Assembly (NCBI GenBank): GCA_910577395.1
Contig: CAJTLG010000009.1
Span: 2,080-66,079, forward strand
Origin: an uncultured Vampirovibrio sp.
GTDB lineage: Bacteria; Cyanobacteriota; Vampirovibrionia; Gastranaerophilales; Gastranaerophilaceae
DNA length: 64,000 nt
Direction of reading: 5' to 3'
The notes beneath the pieces were generated by a model, which worked only from the letters and a program-made list of their open reading frames with translations, made no database searches and was not told the DNA's origin. The position numbers and the translations under genes are program-made. Below are positions 17,546-26,900 of this stretch, piece by piece (position 1 is the stretch's first letter; each line of letters starts with the position of its first letter).

Positions 17546-18871
17546 TTAAAAAATGACATCGTTTTGGGTTAGCTGTTCGTAGGTTTCCCTTTTAACTATA
17601 ATATCAGATTGCGAATTATTTACAAGTATCATTTCAGGCTTTAAAACCCTGTTATAGTTGCTTGACATAGAATATCCGTAAGCACCTGTATTAAACACAC
17701 AAAGGATATCACCTGCCTGAGGATTATTTAATTCAATATCTTTAATTAAAATATCACCGCTTTCGCAAAATCTGCCGGCAACAGTTACTTTTTTAGGCGT
17801 GTTTTCTTCTTTATGGTTTGCAATAACAGCTTCATATTTTGCCCCATACATTGAAGGCCTTGGGTTATCAGCCATTCCGCCATCTACTGCTATATATTTC
17901 CTGCCGTTTGGCACCTGCTTAGAAGACCCGACTGTATACAGTGTAACACCTGCCGTACCTACCATAGAACGCCCCGGCTCAATATATAAAACAGGTTCTT
18001 CTAAATCATACATTTCACAGTGGTCTTTAATTGATTTTTTAATCACACTTGCAATTGTATGAACAGAGGGCGGTTTATCCGCGCCGGTATAGGTTATTCC
18101 TAAGCCCCCGCCCATATTAATTTCATTAAGATTAAGGTTAAATTTATCATTAATTCTTTTTAATTCCTTTAAAAGTACACCTATTTCATCATAATATACC
18201 TGGGTTTCAAATATCTGAGAGCCGATATGAGCATGTAAACCCATTATTTCAAGGTTTTTAAATTCTTTTAAAATTAAATCCACAGCTTCATCAATCTGAA
18301 CAAGGTCAAACCCGAATTTTGAATCAAGGTGGCCTGTCTGAATATATTCATGGGTGTGGCATTCAATGCCGGGAGTAATTCTTAAAAGCACTTTTTGCAC
18401 TTTATCAAAAGATTTTGCAACCTCATTTAAAAGAGAAAGCTCCAAAAAATTATCAACACTAACTCTGCCGACCCCTAATTCCAAAGCAAGAAGAAGTTCA
18501 TCGGTTGTTTTATTGTTACCGTTAAATGTTGTCATATTCATATCAACACCGGCTTTGTTTACAGTGTAGATTTCCCCGCCTGAAACCACATCAAACCCAA
18601 ACCCTTCAGAATGCAGAATTTTTGCTATTTGAGAGGTCATAAGGGCTTTAGACGCGTACATCATATTTACTTTTTTATAATCTTTAAAAGCCTCTTTGTA
18701 TTCTCTTGCAATGGTTCTAAGGGTTACTTCATCCATTACATATAAGGGGGTGCCGTATTTTTCAACCAAATCAACAGTGTCGCATCCTGAAATTTCAAGG
18801 TTGCCTTTTTCATTTATTTTAGTGTTCAGGGGCCTTATATTTTGGTTTACAGTTATTGGCGTATTTGACAT
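17546..18871 (-). CDS. lysA: diaminopimelate decarboxylase
   Basis: 441 residues. MYASKALM holds the PLP lysine; HAHIGSQI, NMGGGLGITY, EPGRSMVG and the active-site CESGDIL follow in order, then GAYGYSMSSNYN. It converts meso-diaminopimelate to lysine, the last step of the pathway. The gene leads the lysA-cdaA unit; the start faces the divergent AI-2E transporter gene 76 bases away. Confidence 0.97.
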   Translation of the reverse strand: MSNTPITVNQNIRPLNTKINEKGNLEISGCDTVDLVEKYGTPLYVMDEVTLRTIAREYKEAFKDYKKVNMMYASKALMTSQIAKILHSEGFGFDVVSGGEIYTVNKAGVDMNMTTFNGNNKTTDELLLALELGVGRVSVDNFLELSLLNEVAKSFDKVQKVLLRITPGIECHTHEYIQTGHLDSKFGFDLVQIDEAVDLILKEFKNLEIMGLHAHIGSQIFETQVYYDEIGVLLKELKRINDKFNLNLNEINMGGGLGITYTGADKPPSVHTIASVIKKSIKDHCEMYDLEEPVLYIEPGRSMVGTAGVTLYTVGSSKQVPNGRKYIAVDGGMADNPRPSMYGAKYEAVIANHKEENTPKKVTVAGRFCESGDILIKDIELNNPQAGDILCVFNTGAYGYSMSSNYNRVLKPEMILVNNSQSDIIVKRETYEQLTQNDVIF

Positions 18872-18947
18872 TATCTTCTTAACTCCTTGCTAAATCTTTG
18901 CTAAAATTGTAACATAAAGATAACCCAAATAGTGAAAGGAAGAGCTT

Positions 18948-20003
18948 TTGGAAAATAATAAAACAGGTGAAAACTATCCAAATACAAGCATTTTAACTTA
19001 TAAAAACATTATTTTTGCAATAATGCTGATTTTGGTTTTGATATTTATAGCAAACATTGCAGAAATCGCCCTTATGTTGTTTGTAGCCTTCATTATCACC
19101 TGTGCCATTGACCCTGCCGTAAAATTTTTAGAAAAATATATGCCGCGGGTTCTTGGTGTAAGCCTTGTATTGCTGTTGCTTTTAGGGGGCTTGCTTATTA
19201 TAGTTATTCCGCTTTTATCTCTTACAATTAAACAGAGTATTGTTCTTATAAATAATATGCCTGAATATATTGCAGGATTACAGAATTTTCTGCACACAAA
19301 CCATTTTGGGATTTTAATTTCAAAATACATAAACCCTGAAGCACTAAACAATGCAAACATAGAATTGACAACCGTTACAAGCGAAATTTTATCAAGAGGT
19401 ATGGATGCATCAAAGCTTATTGTAAGCTCTATAACCGGGGCAATTGCAGTAACTATAATGGTTTTTTATCTTTCATATGATGAAAAACTAATGACAAAAA
19501 GGTTTTTAGAGTTTTTCCCGCCAAAATTTAAAGAAAAAGCCTCAGGTATTTTAGATTCAATAAAAATAAAAGTCGGCGGTTATGTGTTTGCACAGGTACT
19601 GTCTATGGCAGTTGTAGGCGTATTTACCTTTCTCGGGCTCGCCGTTATAGGGCACAGCCAGGCACTGTTAATCGGGTTTTTGGCCTGCATTTTGGATATA
19701 GTACCTGTAATAGGTGCCACAATTGCAGTGGCGGTAGGGCTTTATACAGCAATTAGCGGTGGATTTTTGTATGTAATTTTAACTTTTGTAATTATGATGA
19801 TAGCCCAATGGCTGCAAAATCAGATATTTAGGCCACTTTTATTCGGTAAATTTATGGATACGCATCCGCTTTTAATTATTGTATCCTTGCTTATAGGGGC
19901 AAAATTTATGGGTTTCTGGGGGGTAGTGCTTGCCCCTGCAATAGCAAGTATAGTGTGCGTTTTAGTAGATGAACTTTACATAAAACCCATAAATAAGGCC
20001 TAG
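18948..20003 (+). CDS. AI-2E family membrane transporter
   Basis: TTG start at 18948 with GAAAGGAAGAG upstream. 351 residues with about seven or eight membrane segments: two near the N-terminus, a long periplasmic stretch (about 95-155), then clusters at about 155-180, 205-270 and 280-335. GFLACILDIVPVIGATIA and QNQIFRPLLFGKFMDTHPLLII match the family signature. Members export small molecules or act as Na+/H+ antiporters; an actual role in autoinducer-2 is shown for few. The radical SAM gene follows ten bases after the stop. Confidence 0.88.
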   Translation: MENNKTGENYPNTSILTYKNIIFAIMLILVLIFIANIAEIALMLFVAFIITCAIDPAVKFLEKYMPRVLGVSLVLLLLLGGLLIIVIPLLSLTIKQSIVLINNMPEYIAGLQNFLHTNHFGILISKYINPEALNNANIELTTVTSEILSRGMDASKLIVSSITGAIAVTIMVFYLSYDEKLMTKRFLEFFPPKFKEKASGILDSIKIKVGGYVFAQVLSMAVVGVFTFLGLAVIGHSQALLIGFLACILDIVPVIGATIAVAVGLYTAISGGFLYVILTFVIMMIAQWLQNQIFRPLLFGKFMDTHPLLIIVSLLIGAKFMGFWGVVLAPAIASIVCVLVDELYIKPINKA

Positions 20004-20013
20004 AAAATAGAAA

Positions 20014-21564
20014 ATGGAAAAATTTTTATACGAAAGATTAACCGATAAAACCCCTAAAATCAATGCCTGGTTTGCATTCCCTGCTATTGAAAGTTTTGCA
20101 ATGTCATCTTTAGGGTTTCTTTCTATTTTTAAGCAGCTTGATTTAATGGAAGATGTCTTTGTAGAGCGGGTTTACGCCGATACAAAAACAACCGTTGCAC
20201 CTGTTAAAGATTTGGATGTAATCGGGTTTTCAAATTCTTTTGAAATAGATATTTTGACAATTTTAAAAATGTTTTCAAAATTTGAAATTCCGCCTCTTGC
20301 AAGGGATAGGGGGGAAGAATACCCGTTAATCTTTGGCGGGGGACCGGTTTTAAGCGCTAACCCGATACCTTTTGAAGATTTTTATGATTTCATATCCGTA
20401 GGAGATGCTAAAATCACACTGGACAAGGCTTTTAAGGTATTGGTTGAAAAGAGAAATGAAACAAAAGAGGCTAAACTGCAAGCCCTTAGTGAGATTGAGG
20501 GAATTTGGGTGCCAAAATTCGGCAAGGAAAAAACTGTTGTAAAAATGGCCGATAATATTGAAGAACCCGTTTATACACCAATTTTAAGTGATAAAAGTTA
20601 TTTTAAGGACACATTTATTATTGAAATAGAACGCGGATGCCCAAAAACCTGCAATTTCTGCCTTGCAAGCTGGCTTAATCTGCCTGTAAGGTATGCCCCG
20701 CTTGATAAAATCCTTCAAGCCATTGACTTAGGGCTCCAAAACACTAACAAAATCGCGCTTTTAGGAGCATACGTTGCGGGACATCCCGATTTTGAAAAAA
20801 TCCTTGAATATATAAGAAAAAAGAACAAAATAAGCCCGGTTGAGCTCACGTTATCATCGCTTCGGGCGGACCTTACAGACGAAAATGTGGTTAGGACACT
20901 TGTTGAGTGCGGCGCTAAAACTGCCACTATAGCAGTGGAGGCAGGAAGTGAAAGGCTTAGAAAGGTTATAAATAAAGATTTAACGGATGAACAAATTTTG
21001 AAAACCGTTGAAATAGCCCGCATTAACGGGTTAAAGGGGCTTAAAATATACGCTATGATTGGGCTGCCTACCGAAACTGAAGAAGATATAGATGCACTTG
21101 TAGATTTGATGAGGCGGATAAAACAGGCTAATAAAGGATTTGAGCTGACGCTTAGCGTTTCAAGCTTTATTCCCAAGGCTCATACACCTTTCCAATGGGT
21201 AAAAAAGACTGATAGCAAGAAACTTTGCGTTAGATTAAAAAAATTACAAAATAAAATTTCAAAAATGGGCATAAACTTCCGTCCCACAAGCGTAGACTGG
21301 GATACAGTCCAGTCAATCCTTTCCAGGGCGGGCTTTTCGCTATCAGAGTATCTGCTGAAAGTCACTGAAAACGGGGGTAACCTTGGAGCATTCAAGCAAA
21401 CATGGCGCCAAATGGCAAAAGGGGGAATTTTACCTGATATGGAATTGTACGCTGAAAGCCCCATACCCCAGAACCCTGATGAGGCCTTGCCTTGGGATTT
21501 TATTGACGTGAAAACCGCGCCCATGCTCAAAAAGCGCCTTGAGGGCGCCTTAGAAACTTGCTAA
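20014..21564 (+). CDS. radical SAM protein with B12-binding-like N-terminal domain
   Basis: 516 residues. N-terminal about 170 residues resemble a cobalamin-binding Rossmann-like domain (LDVIGFSNSFEIDIL; LIFGGGPV), as in family members that may not bind B12 at all. The SAM domain has the cluster motif CPKTCNFC (C-x3-C-x2-C), then TIAVEAGSERLRKVINK and KIYAMIGLPTETEEDIDAL typical of the MiaB/HemN/B12-type group. The substrate is unknown. It may share a transcript with the transporter upstream. Confidence 0.85.
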   Translation: MEKFLYERLTDKTPKINAWFAFPAIESFAMSSLGFLSIFKQLDLMEDVFVERVYADTKTTVAPVKDLDVIGFSNSFEIDILTILKMFSKFEIPPLARDRGEEYPLIFGGGPVLSANPIPFEDFYDFISVGDAKITLDKAFKVLVEKRNETKEAKLQALSEIEGIWVPKFGKEKTVVKMADNIEEPVYTPILSDKSYFKDTFIIEIERGCPKTCNFCLASWLNLPVRYAPLDKILQAIDLGLQNTNKIALLGAYVAGHPDFEKILEYIRKKNKISPVELTLSSLRADLTDENVVRTLVECGAKTATIAVEAGSERLRKVINKDLTDEQILKTVEIARINGLKGLKIYAMIGLPTETEEDIDALVDLMRRIKQANKGFELTLSVSSFIPKAHTPFQWVKKTDSKKLCVRLKKLQNKISKMGINFRPTSVDWDTVQSILSRAGFSLSEYLLKVTENGGNLGAFKQTWRQMAKGGILPDMELYAESPIPQNPDEALPWDFIDVKTAPMLKKRLEGALETC

Positions 21565-21594
21565 ATTAAGGGTTTATATTGTTTATTGCCTATT

Positions 21595-22116
21595 TTATGC
21601 GTTTTCAAGCTTTGCTTGATTGTAGTTTGCGAGGATTTCCATTGACTTATATACAGACACTGAATCTGCACCAATATCGCTGATTTTCACCCCTGAAAAA
21701 ATGAAAAGGTCCTCTACCAGGCTAATTAAGCCCATATATTTACCGTATTCGCTTTCTGTTTGGGCATTTTGAACTCTATCAACAAGTTCAGTCATAATTT
21801 CCTGAAAATCTTCTTCAGGATTGCCTGTTGGGGAAAGGCCGAGTTGATACATAACGCTATACCATATGTAAGATACGCTCTCTGATTGATTTTGAGCAAT
21901 TTCATCATTTTCAGAGAGGTTCTTTAGGCCTTCAGCTGCTGTTTTTGTTTGAATTTCACTTAGCTTTGCAAGGTCTTTTTGAGCATCCCCGGTGGATTTC
22001 ACCCCAAATTGCGCAAGCAAATTACTCACGGAAGAATAATCCGTGCGGGTTGCATTTAAAAAGTAATTTATTTGCTCCTGATATAGGCTGGAGGCGGAAA
22101 TCGGGGAAATTGACAT
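21595..22116 (-). CDS. hypothetical protein with an internal repeat, 173 aa
   Basis: No family recognised. Helical, Asn/Ser/Gln-rich. Two segments echo each other: LLAQFGVKSTGDAQKDLAKL (about 33-52) and VMYQLGLSPTGNPEEDFQEI (about 90-109), sharing the pattern LG-x3-TG-x4-D-x3-[LI]. A possible tandem helical module. No signal peptide; Ser/Thr-rich N-terminus. The gene stands alone between the radical SAM gene and cobO. Confidence 0.6.
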   Translation of the reverse strand: MSISPISASSLYQEQINYFLNATRTDYSSVSNLLAQFGVKSTGDAQKDLAKLSEIQTKTAAEGLKNLSENDEIAQNQSESVSYIWYSVMYQLGLSPTGNPEEDFQEIMTELVDRVQNAQTESEYGKYMGLISLVEDLFIFSGVKISDIGADSVSVYKSMEILANYNQAKLENA

Positions 22117-22254
22117 TATAAATTCTGCCTTAAAATTTTTAAGTACTTAATAATAATTCCACGTGCAAAATTTTTATAACATTTTACGCTAAAACACAAG
22201 TCCCAAGACAATTTCAAGGTTTAAACAAGTGCGGAATGCAGATATAAATTTTTA

Positions 22255-22263
22255 TGGTAAAAT
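22255..22263 (+). promoter_or_regulatory. extended -10 promoter giving a leaderless cobO mRNA
   Basis: TGG-TAAAAT at 22255-22263 is followed by seven bases and then the ATG of cobO at 22271. No Shine-Dalgarno sequence fits in between, so transcription would start at or next to the ATG. Confidence 0.55.
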
Positions 22264-22270
22264 TTAGGCT

Positions 22271-22840
22271 ATGGAACAAAATCAGCTGCACAACCCATGT
22301 TTCAACAAAATCGGGTATATACAGGTATATACGGGAAACGGTAAAGGCAAAACCACTGCTAGCCTTGGTTTAGCGCTGCGTGCCCTTGGCAGAGGTTGGA
22401 AGGTGCTGATTGTGATGTTTACAAAGGGCGGGTCAAATTATGGAGAAATCCATTCGTTTTCAAACCTTTCCGATGATATTAAAAACCGCTTTAAGGTAAT
22501 AAATGCAGGGCTTGACAGGATTGTTTATAAAAATAACATAAATGATAATGACAGGTCTGAAATCAGCAAAGGGTGGGATTTTGCAAAAAATGCCATACAA
22601 AATTGCGAATATGAGCTTGTAATACTTGATGAGGCCAATATAGCACTGGATTTAGGGCTTATTGACCTTGAAGATATGCTAAATACACTGAAAAACAAAC
22701 CTAAGGGTGTGGAAATTGTGCTCACAGGGCGGAATGCACCCAAGGAAGTTATTGAAATCGCACACCTTGTTTCAGAAATACACCCCGTAAAACACTACTG
22801 GGACATAGGTGTCGAGGCAAGAGAAGGCGTGGAATATTGA
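22271..22840 (+). CDS. cobO: cob(I)yrinic acid a,c-diamide adenosyltransferase
   Basis: 189 residues. The P-loop GNGKGKTT (22-29) follows YIQVYT; LGLALRALGRGWKVLI and LVILDEANIALDLGLI (Walker B) are characteristic of CobO/BtuR. It transfers adenosyl from ATP to reduced corrinoids in cobalamin synthesis or salvage. The TGA stop overlaps a TTG start of the next gene. Together with the CooC-like and UROD/MetE-like genes it indicates a corrinoid-using cell. Confidence 0.95.
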   Translation: MEQNQLHNPCFNKIGYIQVYTGNGKGKTTASLGLALRALGRGWKVLIVMFTKGGSNYGEIHSFSNLSDDIKNRFKVINAGLDRIVYKNNINDNDRSEISKGWDFAKNAIQNCEYELVILDEANIALDLGLIDLEDMLNTLKNKPKGVEIVLTGRNAPKEVIEIAHLVSEIHPVKHYWDIGVEAREGVEY

Positions 22841-23445
22841 AAAAAGGGCATGTTATAGAAGTCTTAATACTTTTAACCATTGCTGTAGCAGGCACTTTGG
22901 CTGTATATAGCATTTATTATAATATAGCAATTAAGCCAAACCTTTATACAATAAGGTTTCACGACGTTGACAGTATCATAAAAGGCTCTCCTGTAAGGTT
23001 TATGGGCATTATTGTAGGACATGTGAGAAACCTGAAACGGGAAGATGACCAAATAGCCTGCGAAATCGTGGTTACAAAGCCCAATACCGCAATCCCGGAC
23101 GGCTCTGTTGCAAAAGTGGAGTATAACGGGCTTGGCGGGTCAAAATCAATTGAAATTATGCCGCCAAAAACCAACGACCCTGATATTAAAGGCATTGTGG
23201 GGGTTTACGGACTTAGAATATCAGATTTTGCAGAGGTATTTGGAGAATTGAGGGCTGTACTTATATGTATAAGGCAGTTTGTAGAAACAATTTCACCTGA
23301 AAACAGCCTTGGGGTGGTAAAAACTATAGCTGAAACACCTGATTTTACCGAAAATGCAAACAAAAATCTTGATAAAATGATTGAAAAACAAAAAAATAAT
23401 ACGATGATGATAAACAAACTGTTTGAACGATTTAGGTTTTGGTAG
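22837..23445 (+). CDS. MlaD-type MCE-domain lipid transport protein
   Basis: TTG at 22837 overlaps the cobO stop. 202 residues: one N-terminal membrane helix (about 6-28), then an MCE domain (YTIRFHDVDSIIKGSPVRFMG, V-x-NGLGGSKSIEIMPP). MCE proteins form periplasmic hexamers that ferry phospholipid between membranes or take up lipids. Partners MlaE and MlaF are not adjacent. The short C-terminal tail (about 130-202) is helical. Consistent with a double-membrane cell. Confidence 0.85.
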   Translation: MKKGHVIEVLILLTIAVAGTLAVYSIYYNIAIKPNLYTIRFHDVDSIIKGSPVRFMGIIVGHVRNLKREDDQIACEIVVTKPNTAIPDGSVAKVEYNGLGGSKSIEIMPPKTNDPDIKGIVGVYGLRISDFAEVFGELRAVLICIRQFVETISPENSLGVVKTIAETPDFTENANKNLDKMIEKQKNNTMMINKLFERFRFW

Positions 23446-23460
23446 GACAAAATAGTTCAC

Positions 23461-23671
23461 ATGACAAGACTGCAATTTTTAGGAAAAAATATTAAAAAAT
23501 ACAGACTTGAAAACCACTTCAGTCAGGAGTTTTTAGCTGAAAATGCGACCTTAGCCGCGAATATATATATCAAGAATTGAAAGCGGACAAAAATATGTCA
23601 GCCTGAAGAAAATATTTTTAATTGCAGATGTTTTAAAAGTATCAGTTAATACACTATTTGATTTTGAATGA
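23461..23671 (+). pseudogene. XRE-type helix-turn-helix regulator, frameshifted
   Basis: The first frame reads MTRLQFLGKNIKKYRLENHF...LAENATLAANIYIKN and stops; one base over, the frame continues SRIESGQKYVSLKKIFLIADVLKVSVNTLFDFE to TGA 23671 (split here: SRIESGQKYVSL, KKIFLIADVLK, VSVNTLFDFE). Together they make a standard XRE domain of about 70 residues. The break lies in an AT dinucleotide run (about 23569-23578); one more AT unit would restore the frame and give ANIYISRIES. Either a dead gene, a slippage switch, or a sequencing error. Confidence 0.75.
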
Positions 23672-23687
23672 CGTGACCGCGCCTTGG

Positions 23688-24350
23688 TCAGTTTACTATC
23701 CCCATATCAAGCACTTTTTTCACTTCATCTTTAATTTGCTTATGAATAGTGTCAACGGGCAGTTCGCCATTTATTGTGATAAAATTATACTCATTTTGAA
23801 GTTTGTCATACTCTTCAAGACAGCGCCCCTGATAGATTTCAAAACTTTTATAAATATCGGTTGAAAGACCTATGTCGCGGCCCGATTCAAAATAATCTAG
23901 CCCTTTTGTACCTATCATACGTTTTAAAAGCTTATCTACAGGCATTTTTAAATAAAATACAATATCGGGTGTCGGGGCAAAATCATAAAGTTTTTTCACC
24001 CATTTAATATCATGCCCTCTAACTGTATCCCTTACAAAGGCGGTATAAATGTATCTGTCTAAAAGCACCACAAAACCGGCTTTAAGAGCAGGAATAATAA
24101 CATTTTCTAGGCGGTCGGCGTAATCTGCCGCATATAAAAGAGAAAATGTGGTTGTATTAAGGAGGTTTCTTTCTTTTGCCTCATTAATAACATCAGATAT
24201 CAGGCGGGATGTTTTCCATTCCGATAGCATGCAGCCGTAGCATTCATTTTCTATATATTTTTTAAGCAAATTAACCTGTGTCGATTTACCGGCACCGTCT
24301 GTTCCTTCTATTACAACTAAAAGTCCGTCATAGCCGTGTTTTTGATACAT
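23688..24350 (-). CDS. divergent thymidylate kinase-like P-loop kinase, paralog A
   Basis: 220 residues. VIEGTDGAGKSTQ (Walker A), LDRYIYTAF (DRY/H motif) and the overall dTMP kinase plan. The canonical RePGGT substrate loop after the first strand is replaced by SEWKTSRLISDV, and the next segment reads FSLLYAADYADRL. So the substrate may be dTMP or another small phosphate. Its start abuts the end of paralog B (24351), so the two genes are one unit in which B comes first. Similarity between the two is obvious through the central block (IPALKAGF, DRY.YTAF.RD). Confidence 0.75.
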   Translation of the reverse strand: MYQKHGYDGLLVVIEGTDGAGKSTQVNLLKKYIENECYGCMLSEWKTSRLISDVINEAKERNLLNTTTFSLLYAADYADRLENVIIPALKAGFVVLLDRYIYTAFVRDTVRGHDIKWVKKLYDFAPTPDIVFYLKMPVDKLLKRMIGTKGLDYFESGRDIGLSTDIYKSFEIYQGRCLEEYDKLQNEYNFITINGELPVDTIHKQIKDEVKKVLDMGIVN

Positions 24351-25025
24351 TTAAATATTTATACCTTTCGAATTTAAAAGTTCGGTCACAATTTTTCTGA
24401 AATACATTTGTTTTTTATGTATTGTATCGTTTGCATCCACCTTAATAAGGCCGTATTCATCCACCATATCTTTGTATTGTTCAATAACACGGTTTTGGAA
24501 CAATACATAGCTTTTATAAGGGTTATTTGAAAGTTTTAAATCCATGCCTGCCTCATAATATTTTGGCTGACGGTTTGTACAGATACGCTCTAAAGATACT
24601 TTGGCACTTACATCAAAATAAACTGTTAAATCAGGCTTTATTGCAAAACCATACATATTCCTGACCCATTTTTTATCCACATCGCGGGCAACATCACGGG
24701 CAAAGGCGGTATACACGTATCTGTCCGCAAGCACGATAAAGCCTGCCTTTAGTGCGGGGATTATTACTTTTTCAAGGCGGTCAGCAAAATCCACAGCGTG
24801 GAGAAGGGAAAACGTGCGCCCTGAAAGAAGGTTTTTCTTTTTAGCCTTTTTTGTGGTATCTGCAATAAGGTCTGAAGAATTCCAACAGGTCAAAATAACA
24901 TCAAGATTTTTAGATTTTAGCCAGCTGTACAATAAATCAAGCTGTGTTGATTTGCCGCTTCCGTCAATTCCCTCAACACAAATGAGTACGCCTTTCAGGT
25001 CATGGTTTTTATTAAATCTTAACAT
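24351..25025 (-). CDS. divergent thymidylate kinase-like P-loop kinase, paralog B
   Basis: I choose ATG 25025 (224 aa) with AAGGG nine bases before it; the frame is open much further upstream but overlaps the divergent membrane-protein gene. CVEGIDGSGKSTQ is the P-loop; CWNSSDLIADTTKKAKKK replaces the RePGGT loop; FSLLHAVDFADRLEKVIIPA and ADRYVYTAFARD follow. Long basic LID-like region near KKAKKKNLL. Tandem with paralog A, stop touching its start. One of the two may supply dTTP, the other may have a new role. Confidence 0.75.
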   Translation of the reverse strand: MLRFNKNHDLKGVLICVEGIDGSGKSTQLDLLYSWLKSKNLDVILTCWNSSDLIADTTKKAKKKNLLSGRTFSLLHAVDFADRLEKVIIPALKAGFIVLADRYVYTAFARDVARDVDKKWVRNMYGFAIKPDLTVYFDVSAKVSLERICTNRQPKYYEAGMDLKLSNNPYKSYVLFQNRVIEQYKDMVDEYGLIKVDANDTIHKKQMYFRKIVTELLNSKGINI

Positions 25026-25116
25026 TTTGTGCCCTTGTATTTTGGTGCCCTTTGTTAATAATATTAATAGTAATAATCCATATTTGCAAATTAATTTAAA
25101 TTTTTGGGAGCATAAA

Positions 25117-25986
25117 ATGCAAACTTCTGTAGATATAATTAAAAAGTCTTTTAATATAGTGAAAGACAGCCCTTTTATAACATTATATTTCGTTATATAT
25201 TTAATCGTTTTATTTTTGATTATCCCAGTTATGCTTACAAGCAAAAGTGTTATTTTAACAGTAACCATAGGGGTTTTGCTTTTACTTTTAGCCTGCGCAT
25301 TTGCGGCAGGCTGGTTTGGGATGATTAGAAGCGCTATACTTTTATATAAAGAAAATAAAACACCCGAACAAAAGCTTGATGAAGCTATAAAATTAAAGGA
25401 CAGTTTTTTTGCAAGTGTTGCAAATTATATTTTGCCAATTATTACAGGGTTTTTAATATTCATCGGTTTAGTGTATTTGCAAACCGTTTTGTTAAATGTA
25501 GTTTTTGGCACTGATGATGTATTTTATAACATTTCAAAATATGCAAATGACCCTGAAGGCTTAAGAGCTTATTTTTCAAGCCTGCCTGAAACAACATGGA
25601 TTGTTATTTTAAAGAAAAATTTATGTTCATATATGATATTCAGCTTTATTACCCTTGCAATGCTTTTTTATTCTGCAAGTTTGTATTTGAATAATAGATG
25701 TTCCCTCAACCCGATAAAGGCAATTGTGGGCGGTATAAAAACTATGATATCAAAACCGGTTGAAACATTTATTGCGTTTGTATTCTTAGCGGTTATAAAT
25801 TTTGTATTAATGTTTTTATACGCTTTATTTATCCAAAACATTATAATTTCCTTTATTACAATGATATTAAGGATTTATTTTATAGCCTATATTGTTGTAT
25901 TAATCTTTGCTTTATATGAAAATAAAGCTTATGAAGAAAACAAACCCGCCATTGATTGTAATAACAGGCCCGACAGCATCGGGTAA
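25117..25986 (+). CDS. polytopic membrane protein, 289 aa, unknown
   Basis: ATG 25117 is preceded by GGGAG. Six membrane segments at about 22-40, 46-68, 96-120, 165-190, 212-240 and 240-268 (for example LIVLFLIIPVML). NISKYANDPEGLRAYFSSL is the longest polar loop. Resembles the loose group of glycerophosphoryl-diester-like or DUF-type membrane proteins, but I cannot name it. Its 3' end overlaps the miaA start by 56 bases, so miaA is translated from within it. Confidence 0.7.
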   Translation: MQTSVDIIKKSFNIVKDSPFITLYFVIYLIVLFLIIPVMLTSKSVILTVTIGVLLLLLACAFAAGWFGMIRSAILLYKENKTPEQKLDEAIKLKDSFFASVANYILPIITGFLIFIGLVYLQTVLLNVVFGTDDVFYNISKYANDPEGLRAYFSSLPETTWIVILKKNLCSYMIFSFITLAMLFYSASLYLNNRCSLNPIKAIVGGIKTMISKPVETFIAFVFLAVINFVLMFLYALFIQNIIISFITMILRIYFIAYIVVLIFALYENKAYEENKPAIDCNNRPDSIG

Positions 25987-26833
25987 AACGACCCTTACAA
26001 TAGATTTAGCCAAAAAAATTGATGCGGAAATTATTCAGGCAGATTCAAGAACTGTTTATAAAGGGCTTGATATAGTAAGCGCAAAACCCGACAAGGATGA
26101 GATGCGCGGAATATATCATCATTTAATTGATATAAAAGAACCCCTTAACGAACCGTATAGCGCCGGGGATTTTGTAAAAGATGCTAAAGAATGCATTAAA
26201 AAAATACAAGCCAAGGGTAAATCCATTATAGTTTCAGGCGGAACATGGTTTTATATAAAATGTTTGTTTGATGAAAAAGAACTACCCGAAATACCTGAAA
26301 ACAGAAAGTTAAGAGCAGAGCTTGAAAAGTTTGAACCCGAAACATTGTGGCAGAAACTTAATGATATTGACCCAAAAAGGGCAAATCAAATTCACCCGAA
26401 CAACAAAGAAAGGGTTATACGGGCATTAGAGATGACAGAGGCACTTAAAGGAGAAGTTTCAGGTGCCGAAAGAAAAATAAACACAGAATATAAAGCCATT
26501 TGGTTTGCAAATGAATATATTGATGAAAAGAACCGTCCGGCCCTTTATCAAAGAATAAACGAAAGGGTAGATAAAATGGCGGCAGGCGGACTTTATCAGG
26601 AATGGAAAAACATAGTAAAAAAATACGGCAGGACAAAAGTTTTAGAAAATACTATAGGGTATAAGGAATTTTTTGAACTTGAAGATAATGTGTATAAAAA
26701 TGTTGATGAAGCTATAGAAAAAATTAAGCAGAGAACAAGAAATTTTGCAAAAAGGCAGCTTACATTTTTTAAATCAAAAAATGATATTATAAAGGTTCAA
26801 AATGCGGATGATATTATAAAATACATTATTTAA
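25931..26833 (+). CDS. miaA: tRNA dimethylallyltransferase
   Basis: ATG 25931 (300 aa) chosen because the P-loop GPTASGKTT then sits at residues 13-21 as in the family. ADSRTVYKGLDIVSAKP (with the substrate-binding DSR), YHHLIDI, GGTWFYIK and the C-terminal TRNFAKRQLTFFK are present. It puts a dimethylallyl group on A37 of tRNAs reading U-codons. Overlaps the upstream membrane protein gene by 56 bases. Confidence 0.96.
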   Translation: MKKTNPPLIVITGPTASGKTTLTIDLAKKIDAEIIQADSRTVYKGLDIVSAKPDKDEMRGIYHHLIDIKEPLNEPYSAGDFVKDAKECIKKIQAKGKSIIVSGGTWFYIKCLFDEKELPEIPENRKLRAELEKFEPETLWQKLNDIDPKRANQIHPNNKERVIRALEMTEALKGEVSGAERKINTEYKAIWFANEYIDEKNRPALYQRINERVDKMAAGGLYQEWKNIVKKYGRTKVLENTIGYKEFFELEDNVYKNVDEAIEKIKQRTRNFAKRQLTFFKSKNDIIKVQNADDIIKYII

Positions 26834-26900
26834 GGGGCAATTTTAAACCGTTATTTGTTTTATATAGATAGTTACCTTTTATAAAAAATAAGGAAATAAA

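Noticed and set aside
24814..25116. Long N-terminal extension of the membrane protein at 25117
   Set aside because: It lies fully antisense to the kinase-like gene and a good ribosome site GGGAG precedes ATG 25117.
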